Shown here piece after piece: positions 22,136-33,950 of a stretch of 64,000 nt of DNA. The translations under genes were made by a program, and so were the position numbers. The stretch comes from Amblyomma americanum. Its lineage: Eukaryota > Arthropoda > Arachnida > Ixodida > Ixodidae. Each line of letters opens with the position of its first letter. The first letter of the stretch is position 1. The notes under the pieces are model-generated. The model did not search any database and was not told where the DNA came from. It was given only the letters and a program-made list of their open reading frames with translations. The DNA lies in assembly GCF_052857255.1 (NCBI RefSeq), contig NC_135505.1:53079102-53143101 (forward strand), read 5' to 3'.

Positions 22136-24769
22136 CATGCAATCAATTAGAACGTTGCGTCCGAGTTGAAGAGGCTAAAAGGGGGGGAGGGTACCCTCAC
22201 CATGTAATCGTGCTCACATTGGCAGATGGACTTGAAAATGTAGCTGGGCGTTACAGCATTTCGGTTCTATTTTCCGCCCCTCTTAAGTGGGGAGCAATCT
22301 CTTCACTGCGGCAAAGCCGGATGGAAGAAGAAGGCGAAAGGACAGCGCACGACCGACAAAAAAATAATTCAGAATCGAACACAAAGAATCGTTCGTTTCG
22401 TGTGTCAGGGGGAGTTGTGCGCAAATTGTCGTAATCTTGTGGCGCACTGTGCATCATCCAAACCGGCTTATGTGTTAACTAAGGATTAGGAGAACAACGA
22501 AGATTACACTGGGGGATTCCTTTGATATTCTTTCTAAACATTGGAGCACGTGTAGAAAAAACAAGAAGAAGAAAATTCAGTGCTAAAGGCTTTTCCGCAA
22601 AACGACCCTACCATTCAGGCGCGGGGAAAAGCTCACGCCTGAGTTCACGGAGGCCTTCCTCAAGCGCATCAGTGGAGGTAAGTGCGTTAGTCAGACTACC
22701 GCCCGCTTCTATGATAGTATCTCTTCTTGACCATCTCGTTGTGATTCACGGGATAACATGTGATGTTCATGACGTTATTGTTTTTCTTGTTCGTTTTCCT
22801 TTAATTCGAGAATATGTCCAGTATTTACCTTCAGTTGTGGGTTGCGCTTCTTTTTGTCTGTCTACGCGTGACCTCGATTTTCGCGCCAACTTATGCAGTA
22901 TGCATATAAACCAATTAGCCCAAATTTCTGCTCGCTTTGCCTTTTTTAAAATATCTGCGCCTGTTTTGCAACATTAGTCATAGTCGTATCTTTTTCTCCT
23001 CTTCAGAGCCTGTGAAACAGAGGGAAGGTGGTGCGAGGACGTTTGTATTCAGGTGCATTAAAGCAGGCGTAATCATTTTTATCACCTAATAGGGCTAGAA
23101 ACAGTGTGATTAACCCGCACAAGCACACTCAGGTGGCTCTAAACTCCCTCTGCTTACTATGCAAGGCAGTATAGATAACCCTGGCGATACAGCTATACTG
23201 GCGATAACACAGGCGATAACATAGGGAATACATTGATACACAGGCGAAACAGGTGAAATGACTAACAGAGAACTCATTAATATGCTAATGCGGATAGAAC
23301 TAAGGTTCTGGTAGGTTATGTTGATGTGTGCTGCTCTAACGGAACCATCAGTGCCGGTTTTGGGCACTTCATCTGAAAATAGTGATGCAGCCTGCGAAGA
23401 TGCTTTCGCATGCTTTCGGATACATATCTCGATGTGTCTGCAGCTTCGAGCACAAAAAGTAATCGTTCAACCTTTCTAAGGCTGTGTAGCTATGAAAGCA
23501 GTTGTGCTATCAAGCGCTGCGACATTTAGCATGACCTCCGTTATTTCGCCGCCTCATTTGATGCGAGCGCTATGTGGAATAACACAAAGAACATCTCCTA
23601 TTCGAAATAAACAAGTAACGCATTAGCATGAACATAATACGAACTGTTCTTCTTAATAAACTTCGTCCACCCGAACTATGCTCCAGTCAACATCGAAAGG
23701 CTAGTAGCAGTTTAGCCAGTAGCTATAAACGGAGCCTAACCTTTTCCATCGACGAGATTTGATTGGCTTTAACTCTTGCACTTGTTCTTACTTTTCTGCG
23801 TGAATAACTGCACAACCTTTTGAAGAGGGCGAATTTTACGTGCACCGCGTTGACAAATCAGAAAGGCGGCCAGACGAGACTGAGGAAGAAAAGAAGGAAT
23901 TCTCTTTGTAAATGTCTTCCGACTTAGTCCTGTATGTTGCCGGAACGTTTTCTCACTTAAATTATCACAAAGTGCGCATCATTCTTAGGTACACCACGAC
24001 AGCATATTGTTCGTAAATAGCTGCGAGCTGTGCACTTTTACTTAAGGATTTCGATGGCCGAAGTCGCATTTTGAAATTAGCAAGAGAATAGGTGCACATG
24101 CCAACGCACATGCAAGGCGCTTGGCTGTAAATGTATGACAACCCAACATCAATGCAACAAATCTTGACTTAAGAGTGATACGCGGCAGTTTCGGCAACTG
24201 AGCAAGCGGAATTCAGCAATTTCAGAATTCCATTTTCAAATGCCAAGCTATTGCACGCGGATGAAATCAAATGAGGAAAGTCGGCGGCAACAAGACATAC
24301 TCGTGAGAGTGGAAGTGTTTGATGGAATTGCACGCCTTCAATAATGCCTGCCTTCACCACCACGTGGTCTACTGGGAAAAGAGTTTGTCGCGAAGGGCTA
24401 ACACTGATATGCACAGACAGATTTTCATGCACTTACCGCTACCATCAAGCAGTACTTACTGTGACCACTTGCGGAATTCAGACAGGGAAAATGTCTTTCC
24501 CCTGAGCAGGCAATGAAGAGCACTGAGCGCAGACTTGAAAACATCCATCTCTTTAACAAGTACCGCCTAATGTTCTGGTTCAAAAAATAATTTCACGAAA
24601 TAAATGTTCTCATAATAGCGTGAAAAATGGCAGACAAATCCCAGACAGAAAATCAACCCAAAAATTTGTTTTAGGTGTACGAATTACATGAGCTCAGGTC
24701 ACGCGCAGTATAACTGTGATCGTTTGACTGAAAGAAGAATTCGTGGTTCTATTTGAGTCAAGCTGTCAA
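22136..24769. other. No recognisable feature
   Basis: The longest open frame (22522-22977, plus strand, 151 residues) has no family resemblance I can name, and its codon pattern is unremarkable. I see no repeat partner for this interval in the window. It is one of the better candidates for single-copy host DNA. Confidence 0.35.
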
Positions 24770-26522
24770 GCCGACCACCCTACGCCGCCTCTATTCAAAC
24801 CATACATGGTCCTCATTGTATGAGCTTTCTTGAGACGACAAAAGGAACAGTGTGAGGGTATAAGTTCCCAAGGATTCTAAGTGTAGGGGCACTTAATGCA
24901 CAATCTTCTAAAAGCGCTCCGAAAACTAAAGTGCCATTCATTCGTGTCTAACGTGGTCATGACTGATGCATTTCACTGCTAACACTGATTTTCAAACGCG
25001 AATGCCCAGATAACATGCCTAAGGTGCTGCAAAACAGAACCATAAATACGAAGTACACTGCATCTGTCGCTATCATTGGCTCCCCTTACCTCCTCTGCCA
25101 AAAGGCTTTTGAGCCTCCGTCACGGAATCTAATTTTCTGTTTTGCTTGTTCTCGCGTAGTTCACAGTTCCCTGACCCTGTCCGCTCTCCCTCCTAAGGCT
25201 CCATAGTAGCGAAACTGCGTCCTCTGCATAGCAAAAACCTTGCCTCCAATTAACCGTTTCATGGGCCAGCTTTCTTTTTCCTCGCATACTTTACAGCCTG
25301 ATCCGCCCGCCTTACTCTCCGTCACCCCTTCCCACCTTAGCCATCTTTCCAGGCAAACCATTCCGTCCAGCATGTCTGGCAACAAGAGACGATCTTTCCT
25401 TACTCCTTACTTTGTGTTTACTCGATGGTTGTATTCAGAGTTAAATTGGAAAAATTCGAGGTAAGCGTTCATAATAATCTCCAACTATCTGATGGCGTTG
25501 CCTTGCTAAAAAACAAAGCGCTAAACTGCAAAGCAAAAACGAAGATGTTGGCAGGAAATGCACAGGGGTGGGACTTGAATAAGATCATTTAGATCATCTA
25601 TATATGCAAATATGTGACGGTCAAATGGCTTAGGCCGAACGGTCGGTCGGCAAGTGTATTTGCTGTTGTCTCAGAAGGCTCTGCAATAGAACCTTGCGCT
25701 CCGGTGTCGCCGGCTTCCTTCGCACCACGCACGGCAGATGTCTTCTACACTACAAGGCTAATAAATAATATGTTGTAAACTAAAGCAATGTACAAGAGTG
25801 TCGTAAGGATTCAGGAGTTGGGCACAGGCGGCGAGCTGCCTTAATAAGAAAGCACTCAAAAAATATTGGACTGTGCAGTGAGCCGTGGGAATATTTCTGG
25901 TGTTAGTTAAAGAACAGAATGAGATAATGCGTGGTAGAACAAATGCGAGTTAGCGATATCCTTGTCGAAATCAAGAAACAGAAATAGACATCGGGATCGC
26001 ATGTGATGCGAAGACAACATTACCTATGACACCTTAATGTACCGAAATAGATTGTAAGAGAGTAAAGATGTAACAGGGGTGTGAGAGGGTCTGGTGGGCG
26101 GATGAATTAGAAATATTTAGGGGATAAGGTCATCTCAGCTGGCGCAGGAGCGGGTTAATTTCCGAAATGTGGGAGAGGCATTTGCCGTGCAGTGGACGTA
26201 GTCAATTTGATAATGTGCTCTTATTGTGAAGGTTTCGACTTAATGGCCAGCCGTTGAGGCAGACAACACCAAGTATCCACATATTCGCCGGTCTGTGTGA
26301 AGCAGGAAGTTCTGGCTGGGGCGGAGCGGAGGGCGCTCCGGGAATGCAGATGGTGAGTGAACCGCAGTCGCCGAAGAGCACCGATTCAGCTTCGGCACAC
26401 AGAGAGCCAAGAGTGGAACGCGCTGCCAGTCCAGAGCTGCCATGTGCGTGTGAAGTTTGCCTCAGTCGCATCGAGGAACCGCGTGGCGCGTGTGTTTGTG
26501 CGAGCGTGCAAGGTGTGCGCAT
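24770..26522 (+). repeat. Repeat unit B, left part
   Basis: This partner of 11436-13052 plus 17832-18042 is uninterrupted at the Harbinger site: TTCTGG (26310-26315) is followed directly by CTGGGGCGGAGCGGAGGGCG. It therefore supplies the pre-insertion sequence for the transposon in unit A. An RTE LINE tail is at about 25850-26220. The unit is broken at about 26522 by a LINE and resumes at 29203. Confidence 0.9.
25850..26220 (+). pseudogene. RTE-type LINE tail remnant inside unit B
   Basis: It corresponds to 12590-12990 in unit A. The GTGGGAGAGGCATTTGCC motif near 26170 is the 3' end signature shared with 12908-12927 and 52888-52905. No intact frame remains. Confidence 0.6.
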
Positions 26523-29202
26523 TCAGGAAACCTCACACTTGAAGAAATATTTGAAACGCTTACTGCACGCTCAGAACGTATAGTTATTGTTGGCAATTTC
26601 GACATTGATACAAGTACTGAATGCCACAAAGACAACGTGAACTTGTCAACATCATACAATTTCCGAAACATGATTAATACAGCTACGCCCGTAGCTACCT
26701 CCTCTTCATGTACTATTTATCATGCATTAATAAATATACCGACTAGGACACGCGCTGGGGTTTACAGCGAATCCAGATCCAATGACATCTCACTTTTTGT
26801 TGCTGTTGACTGTGATATAAAACGAGCGCTTGAGAGCTAGAAGTATGTATCTAAAATAGATCATGCCCTACTGCACGAAAACCTATTTGCTGTCGACCCT
26901 AGTGCAATATATCATGACGAAATTGATGCAGAGTTTAGTAACCTAATAGACACGCTTTCGCAAATGGTTACTAACCGCAGCAGAAATATTATTGTTCGCT
27001 CTTACGAAGCGCCACTATGCCCATGGATGACTGCGCCAATCCTCGCCGTTCTAAAAGAAAAGAATTCATGGTACCGCAAGTGGAAGCAACACAAAGACAA
27101 TGTTTGCGATCTAAACTTATTTAAGAGCCTCAGCAATAGATCCGTGTCGATGATGAGGGCACGAAAATAAAATTATTGCACGCGTCTCGTTGAACACGCT
27201 CCCGGAAAATCGCATTAGGTCCGGAAAATATTAAATGAAGTCACTCGCTAAATCAGTTTGCGCCGCGTTTTCCCGGAGAGAAAAAATCGGATTAATACAG
27301 AGAGATTAATTTCCTTTTTTACCAATATCAGCCCGTCATTGACTGCTCAACTCTCTTGATCACAAAAACAAAATGCTGCATTCAATCTAGTTCTCACAAG
27401 TTTTGGAATGTTTTAAATCGAACCCAATGAAATTACATTCATTATTCTCAGCTTGCCAGGCAATAAATCTTCCGGGCTGGACAGTGTTTATCCACGCATA
27501 CTTAAGGAAAACACTGATATCTTGGGATCCATCTTATGTAAACTTTTTAATAATTGAGTAAAATGCAGAAAGTGCCTCTTAGGAATAAAGTTGCAAAAGT
27601 TTTCCCGGTCTACAAAAAGAGAGACCGATCCAACTCCGTCAAGCTACAGACCCATTTCTGTCCTAAGTGTTATTAATGATATTTACAGAAAAATTCTATC
27701 CTTCAATATTTGCAATGTCTTAGAAAAGTCTAACTTACTCTGTCAACTGCAACATAGATTTCGAAAATATCATTCAATGGCATGTGCAGTCCTAAGGCTA
27801 ACTGAATTAATTAATACAGCATTACATGAAAACAAACGAGCTGCAGTTGTATTTGTTGATTTAATGAAGGCGTTTGATACCGTGGATTACGCTATTATGC
27901 TCAACAAATTAAACCATTATGGATTCCGTGCTCAAGTCTACAGCTTACTTTCTAGTTACCCCGAAGACCATCAACAAGTTGTAGTTATCATTAACATTAT
28001 ATCATCACTTCAACATTTACAGACCGAGTTTCCTCAAGGATTCGTTTTAGGGCCCACGTTATTTTCGTTACACTTCAATGGTTTGCCGAAGGTCCTAAGT
28101 TGCCCTGTTATTTTAATGTATGCAGATGACACTGCGATTTGCAGTTACAGCTGACTATCATGAGAATCTAGAAGCGAAAACAAACGCTGAACAGAAAAAA
28201 TTCAAGCCGATTTTTTACCAACAAACTTGCGTTAATTCAAGCAGAAATAAATATATAGTGTTTAGGTCGCGAGTAAAAGTCACTGACAGCCAAAATATTA
28301 ACATTTTCATTAACGACCACTAACTTGTACGAATGCACTCATTCACGTATCTTGGTGTCATTCTCGATGAACATCACTGGGAAAATCACACTAGCGCCGT
28401 ATGTTCGAAGTTGGCTTCTGGCGGTTATGCCTCATTACAATCCGCGATTACTTAAACACGCATACACTGCATACCATTCATTTTGCCCTTATTAACAGTC
28501 ATTTACATACTGTGTAAAATCATGGGGTTTGACATACAAAACTTACATTGATCCTATCCAGCGAAAGCAAAAATAGGTTTACGAAATTATAACACAAAGC
28601 AAGTATACATTTTTCCAGTTAAAAAAATATCCTTACTTTTTATTTTTTGCATACCTTAAGGATAGCGGTGTGTGTAGACAACATAGTAAAATATAATCGA
28701 TCTTTCAATGCTTCCCTGTTTCACCCTTCTTCTCGACTGATAAGAAACCTCACACATAGTAACTTTAATCTTCCACCGAATAACAACTTATACAGCCAAA
28801 GATTGGTGCATTTTTGAGGAGCCAATGTTTGGAATGCTTTACCCCAAGGAATAAAGGAGCCCTATGAAAAAAAATAAAACATTAAGAACATACTTTGTGA
28901 GCATTCTTTGACCTATGTGACCGCTCTTTTTGATTTGTTTTATTTTAATCTGTTGTTCATGGCAGATCTTTATTCATTCTGCTGTAAAATGCACATTAAT
29001 GTATTTTGTCTTCATGGTATGCTGCATTTAGGTCTTTTGGCGTGATTTTGTGCTTTTCATTTTACACAAGTGCTGTGTCATTGCCATCATGTATTTTGTT
29101 TCTGAACCGCACACTACCCTCTGGCTATGGCTTCGGTCAGTGTTTTGACAATTTTTATGGCAAGAGTTCTTATGAATAAAATGAAATGTAAAGAATGAAT
29201 TG
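26523..29202 (+). mobile_element. Jockey/CR1-like LINE inserted in repeat unit B
   Basis: The boundaries follow from comparison with unit A: sequence matching unit A stops after GTGCGCAT and resumes at GAAGCTCCAAGCCAT. The 3' end is AATAAAATGAAATG followed by an AAAGAATGAATT tail, typical of LINEs of this group, which end in short repeats rather than poly(A). The 5' end lies within the endonuclease domain, indicating 5' truncation. I could not fix the target duplication. Confidence 0.8.
26530..28900 (+). pseudogene. Jockey/CR1-like endonuclease and reverse transcriptase, decayed
   Basis: The order is endonuclease then reverse transcriptase. The endonuclease end shows ERIVIVGNFDIDTS (26570-26620), the GDFN-type motif with G-N replacing G-D. 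A connector includes CPWMTAPILAVLKEKNSWYR (27018-27080). Reverse transcriptase spans about 27591-28154: SYRPISVLSVINDIYRKIL, FRKYHSMACAVLRL, FVDLMKAFDTVDYAIML with the catalytic AFDTVD, FPQGFVLGPTLFSLHFN, and MYADDTAIC carrying the catalytic DD (28120-28150). Past the RT, NNNLYSQRLVHF and GANVWNALPQGIKEPYE occur near 28790-28865. Stops and frameshifts separate these blocks, so it is inactive. Jockey and CR1 are hard to separate by eye. Confidence 0.85.
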
Positions 29203-29735
29203 AAGCTCCAAGCCATATGCGAAAGATGCGAAAGATGTGACCGATGATGGCGCTACACATCAAAACAAAAAATTCTGTCCTTGCCCACTTCATAAACTTC
29301 TTGAGGAAAGTGGCCAAGTGAAATTATAAATCTGAAAGCCTTAATCTCAAAATATTTATACGCTAAACCACAACGGTAAGCCTCAGATGTACATACGGCC
29401 CATAATTATTATTTCCTCTACGCAGTCTCAGTTATTTCTGCCTCAGTCAGCGATCGCTAAGAATAAATTCACTGACGCCATGCATCACCGCAGTTTGACC
29501 AATAAATAATGTTCGCCAATTCGCGTCCGTGTGTTGTGCCGTGACACAGCACATACTAATACCGGAGGAAGACCCTTCACCTTTAACAGCTTCGGAGGCC
29601 CCATAAGAAACGCAGGGCTCTTCGCTTGATAGATTGAATTTTATATTTTCAGGCGTAAGTCTCCGCAGAGTCATCAGGCCGGCAGGAAGGCTGCCAAACA
29701 TCAAGGCAAGCAGCAAGGCAGGCAGGCCAGGAGGC
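29203..29735 (+). repeat. Repeat unit B, right part
   Basis: This pairs with 18043-18600: AAGCTCCAAGCCAT, GATGTACATACGGCCCATAA, CAGTTTGACCAATAAATAA, then AACGCAGGGCTCTTCGCTTG and a CAGG-rich end. Copy-specific extra sequence near 29225 (a repeated GCGAAAGATG) is small. Confidence 0.9.
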
Positions 29736-29738
29736 CAG

Positions 29739-29811
<73 letters not shown>
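29736..29811. repeat. (CAGC)n microsatellite
   Basis: About 17 uninterrupted CAGC units end at GAAGACGAGC. It sits at the end of repeat unit B, in the position where unit A has a CAGG-rich tract. Confidence 0.95.
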
Positions 29812-29829
29812 AAGACGAGCTTAGCAACG

Positions 29830-31309
29830 CCGATAAGTTGTGAAAAATTGTCGCTTTGCAAATCATTTATATTGTGTGAAATTGGTAACATGAGGATAGA
29901 CTGAATTAGGAATTGTTTCCACGAACGCAATTGGAGGAGTTGCCTCCACATAAGCAATGTTATGGCCTGCTCATGCTTTTACTTTAATAGTCAAGGAGTC
30001 AAATGGTTGGCTGATGACGCGTCACATAACTTTTTTAGATGCGTGTAATAAATTGTCGATTTGTTATCACAAATCGCTTCTTTTCTGGTGAAGCGGTGCT
30101 ACGGGAGCGCCAGCTTCGGGTTTGTTGGCTGTGCACCGGATGCACTTTAAGCGCTCTATTAGATGTAGATGATTACGCCGGTGTGCTGGGAGAAGTCTTG
30201 AAGTAAAGGTGTGAACGAAAAGAAATTCGCTAAACATTTGTTGCTAACTAAACCGCAATAATATTAAGGAGTCTGGCTGCTCAACTAGACAAACAATATT
30301 TCAACAAAAGTCATCATTGCATAATATTTGCGTTTGCAAATTGTGGCAATTTATTGTTATATGACCCCTGTTTTCCTTAAAGTGACCCAAATGACACTAA
30401 AATTCAGAAAAAAAGGTGAAGTGTTGAAATCCAATTCTAACGGCTAGTGTTTCCTGCACTACGCCAGTTCTAGCCAGATTTGTAGATAGTGTTTTACAAG
30501 TAATTTATAGCTTGTAATAAATTACATTTTCTGCTATATTCAAATCAATCGTTTACGTTTATAACATGGTAGAATTCCCGGCAATTCAGTTGCTTTGTTC
30601 TGTTACATGTAGAGAAGCATCGCGCGCGATCATGTCCAGATCACAAGCGCCTCACCGGTGTCCGACAGTTATGGTCCCGAGAAATATCACTTGGCCTGTT
30701 GTACGAGCGCCCCGTACTGTCACATAGCGTGGCAACTTCCCTCCTGCTCCACCCAACTCAGCAGCTTCAAAAACATACCTGGAAACTAGCACTAATGTTA
30801 GAGTGTTTTTGTATCATAAGAATGAAAAGTGCGCAGGCGACGTTGGCTTCCAGCGCAGAAAAATAAGAGCGCTGCAAAAACAAGAATGGAACGACACGTA
30901 TAGAAGACACCGAGGAGGCGCGTGTATCCGTCTTTACGTCATTGCCTTTCTTGCATTTTTCAATTTTTTTTCGAATGTGCAACTTCTAGTTTGAAAGTCG
31001 ACACTAAGTGCATTTAAGGCTATATTTTGCACGAGCGTTACCAATGCTACCAACACATCAGCAATAGGGAAAAGGTCGTCCGCCAGACTAACATTTCTTT
31101 ACTGACAGAGCGAGAGTTACGTGTGATATTAAGTTGCAGGGAACAAAAAATTTAGGCTGCCTTCACGCTACATCTACTTTTCATGTGAATAGTACCCATA
31201 GACTTGCAGAGTGAAAATCAGTGGTTGTAAATTCGAAAGTAAATCTCTAAATTAATTGGTCGCGTTTCACTCACTGTCATGCCTCCGTTCCATGAAGACA
31301 GGAAAAGTT
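29830..31309. other. No recognisable feature
   Basis: AT-rich DNA with only short frames on both strands. Neither a repeat partner nor a recognised domain was seen. Confidence 0.4.
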
Positions 31310-31520
31310 AGTCAATTCTGCCACTGATTGAGTCGTCCGCAGATTCTTTTCGGGGACATTTTGCCCCCGAAGTGCCGAAAACCACCCCGGAGGAATCTTT
31401 CAGGGATGAGGTATCCTGCGGCACTAGCGATTGAACCCAGCAGCTCTTCAATGCAAGGTGGTTGCTACGACCACTAGGCCATCGTTTGGACACTCTAATG
31501 GCCGAAATATCCGCCGGTTC
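31310..31520 (-). mobile_element. tRNA-derived SINE, second copy of the non-Ruka family
   Basis: On the minus strand an A-box-like GATGGCCTAGTGGTCGTAGC is followed about 35 bases later by a B-box GGGTTCAATCGC, then a body with CCCCGGAGG-like and TTCGGGGGC blocks. The arrangement parallels 2457-2690. The tRNA resemblance is confined to the head, so it is not a tRNA gene. Confidence 0.65.
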
Positions 31521-31799
31521 TTCAAATGGTTGCAAGCCATCTCTTAGCGAAAACTAATACGTTTGTAATACACGGCGGGATATATATAATGAATTTTGAA
31601 CATATTTTTAGCCATAAACGCACTAAAGATATGCCGGCATTAGGTTCCTGAAATATTGCGCTTGTTATCCTAAATATATTTTTAAAATATGTCAAAAGTA
31701 CATCACTTAAAGCTTGTTTCGAGCACGTTTCAAATGCGTAAAAAATATGTATGCGATTTTAGTATCTTTTCATAGTATTAAAAGTGTACTTTTGTAAAT

Positions 31800-32420
31800 T
31801 TGAAATTAATTTGTCTGAAGCATGCTTCAATTTTATCAACAGGCAGTCCATTTAAACAAATTTAGGCACACTTTTAGCTGCCGAAGAAAAGTCTACTGCT
31901 TGAACTCGCATTTCGGGAAACGGATTTTGCATGTTGTCAATGTATTGAAAGTGTACTTTCGCCAATACGATATTAATTCGTCCAAAAATGCTTCAATTCT
32001 AAGGAATCAGCTATCGGCGTAACCACATTTACAGCACACTGCAAGCTGCCGTTGAGCAACCTGGTGCTGGAAATCGCATTTTGGGAAATTACATATTTGG
32101 CAATGTATTTAAAGTGTACTTTAGTAAATGCGAAATTAATTTGTCAAATGTATACATTTCAGCGCACTTGAAGCTACTGTTGAACAGTAAGTGCTCGAAA
32201 TCGCGTTTCGAGAAATGACATATTTGGACTGTATTTAAAGTGTACTTTAGTAAATTCGAAATCAATTTGTCAAAAGAATACATTTTAGCGCAATTGAAGC
32301 TGCTGCTGAACAGTTAGTGCTCGAAATCGCGTTTCGAGAAATGACGTGTTGGCAATGGAACTAAAGTGTGGTTTAGTAAATACAAAATTCATTCGTCCAA
32401 AGTATACTTCAATTCTAAGG
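31800..32420. repeat. Satellite-like tandem array within the right element
   Basis: Units starting ACATATTTGG or a close variant occur at 32091, 32218 and 32344 (periods 127 and 126 bp), with longer, more diverged units to the left. Each contains AAAGTGTACTTTAGTAAAT, AATTAATTTGTC and a GAAGCT(A/G)C(T/C)GTTGA block. These are the inverted counterparts of the monomers at 19640-20460. Confidence 0.85.
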
Positions 32421-32426
32421 AATCAG

Positions 32427-32658
32427 CCGCCACTGTGGCTGAGTGGTTATGACGCTCGGCTGCCGGCCCGAAAGACGCGGGTTCGATCCCGGCAGCGGCG
32501 GTCCAATTTCGAAGGAGACGAAATTCTAGAGGCCCGTGTGCTGTGCGATGTCAGTGCACGTAAAAGAACCCCAGGTGGTCGAAATTTTCGGAGCCCTTCA
32601 CTACGGCGTCTCTCATAGCCTGAGTCGCTTTGGGACGTTAAATCCCCCATAAACCACA
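32427..32658 (+). mobile_element. Ruka SINE with 14-bp target duplication
   Basis: It is a well-preserved copy: A box GGCTGAGTGGTTATGACGC, B box GGGTTCGATCCCGG, body with GTGCTGTGCGATGTCAGTGC and GAACCCCAGGTGGTCGAAAT, and an end CCCCCATAAACCAC. It is flanked by TTCTAAGGAATCAG at 32413-32426 and 32659-32672. The target is the satellite array of the right element, and the uninterrupted monomer can be read by deleting the SINE and one duplication. Confidence 0.95.
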
Positions 32659-32879
32659 TTCTAAGGAATCAGCTGTCCGCGTAAACATATTTGCAGCGCA
32701 CTTCATGCTGCCGTTGAGCAACCTTGTGCTGGAAATCGATTTTCCGCGAACAGTGAAAAGTCTCCCTTCTCTATCGTCCAATTGTTTATGCTAACTTCTA
32801 GCAAGAATGCAATCACCATTTATTTAAATTATGTGTGAACAGCTTCATAGCATTATACCGGCAAGGGCACCGTGCGCAC

Positions 32880-33062
32880 TTTGGTGTCCGGCTTATCACC
32901 ACAGTTGTAATGCGCAGGCGCGCAAAACGAATAAAAGGCGCGCGCCACAACCAGCGCGCGGGCTTATCTCGACCAGCTATGCACCGATGAACATGTGGGA
33001 ATGAACGCCGCTTTGTCCATGGAAACTTGTCTGCTCCTTCGCAAGAACCACGCAACACGACA
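32880..33062 (+). repeat. 5' LTR of the 4.5-kb gypsy element
   Basis: It runs from TTTGGTGTCCGG to CAACACGACA; comparison with the 3' LTR suggests the original first bases were TGT. It is followed by ACTGGCGACGAAGATGGGAT, whose TGGCGACGAAGATGGG portion is the probable primer-binding site. A possible TATA-like AATAAAAG lies near 32930. Confidence 0.9.
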
Positions 33063-33189
33063 ACTGGCGACGAAGATGGGATTTGAAGACGTCGTTGTTC
33101 CGTTTGGAAGGCAAGTGCTTCCTAAATTGGCTCGGTGAAGAAAACTGTCTTTTTGCAGTGTACGGAGCCTGTGACTGTCGTCTTGACTG

Positions 33190-33950
33190 GTCTTGACTGG
33201 GGCCGAGGCAGCAGTGACGCACTTTGCAGGGCGACTGGGCCAGCTGGAACCTTTCGACGAGTCCACCAGCGATTGGGCTTCGTACAAAGAGCAGCTTACG
33301 TCGTTCCTGGTTGTCAACGGTGTACACGACAGCGACAAGGTACACGCCTTTTTGAGCTTTATCGATCCGAAGACCTACGGGTTGTTGAAGTCATTAACTG
33401 CCACAACTGTCTTCTACGAAGAGTTCCGAAGACTTCAGGAAAGTTTTGAGCGACCACCTGACACCGAAGCCGCCCATCATTGGAGAACGGGCCAAGTTTC
33501 ACCGGAGGTGTCAACGAGAAGTCGAGTCCTTATCTAGTTACGTAGCCGCGCTTCGTAAACTGTCGCGAACGTGCGAGTTTGAAAGCGCCCTTGACGAGTC
33601 TCTTCCGGACCGCTTCGTGTGCGGCCTGCAAATATAAAACTTTCAGCGAGTGCTTTTCACAGAAGAAAGCAAGCTTATGTTCCTGAAAGCGGTGGAGCGG
33701 GCTCTTGCAATTGAAAAGGCTAAGAATAGTGTTGTTCAGGCAGGCGTCACCGAAGTCACACTCGGTCATGTGCACAAGGTGCTAGCTAAGACGCAGAAAA
33801 CATGCAAAAGCTGTTTTCGCTGTGGTTTGTCAAACACAGGAATGAAGCATACCCTCGCTTGGACACAACCTCTATCAGTAGCAACAAAAAAGGTCATATC
33901 CAGAGAGCCTGCCGAAGCAGTGGTAAGAATTTTTTTTAGAAAAAGCAGAT
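33190..33950 (+). pseudogene. gypsy gag, frameshifted
   Basis: The Gag capsid-like segment includes AGRLGQLEPFDESTSDWASY, VNGVHDSDKVHAFLSFIDPK and, after a frameshift near 33480, SLSSYVAALRKLSRTCEF and PDRFVCGLQI. A zinc-knuckle-like CKSCFRCG is at about 33802-33830; the second half of the knuckle is out of frame. The length and order fit gag of a Ty3/gypsy element. Several frame changes and an early stop after CGLQI break it. Confidence 0.85.

Noticed and set aside
22522..22977. 151-residue open frame as a host gene
   Set aside because: No recognisable domain, no splice or polyadenylation context and no independent support; length alone is not enough.
26202..26583. Open frames resembling those at 17743-18114
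   Set aside because: The similarity comes from the shared repeat units A and B; the frames are not maintained between the copies.
32427..32500. Possible tRNA gene with good A and B boxes
   Set aside because: It is continuous with a Ruka SINE body and bounded by a 14-bp duplication; no complete cloverleaf is formed.
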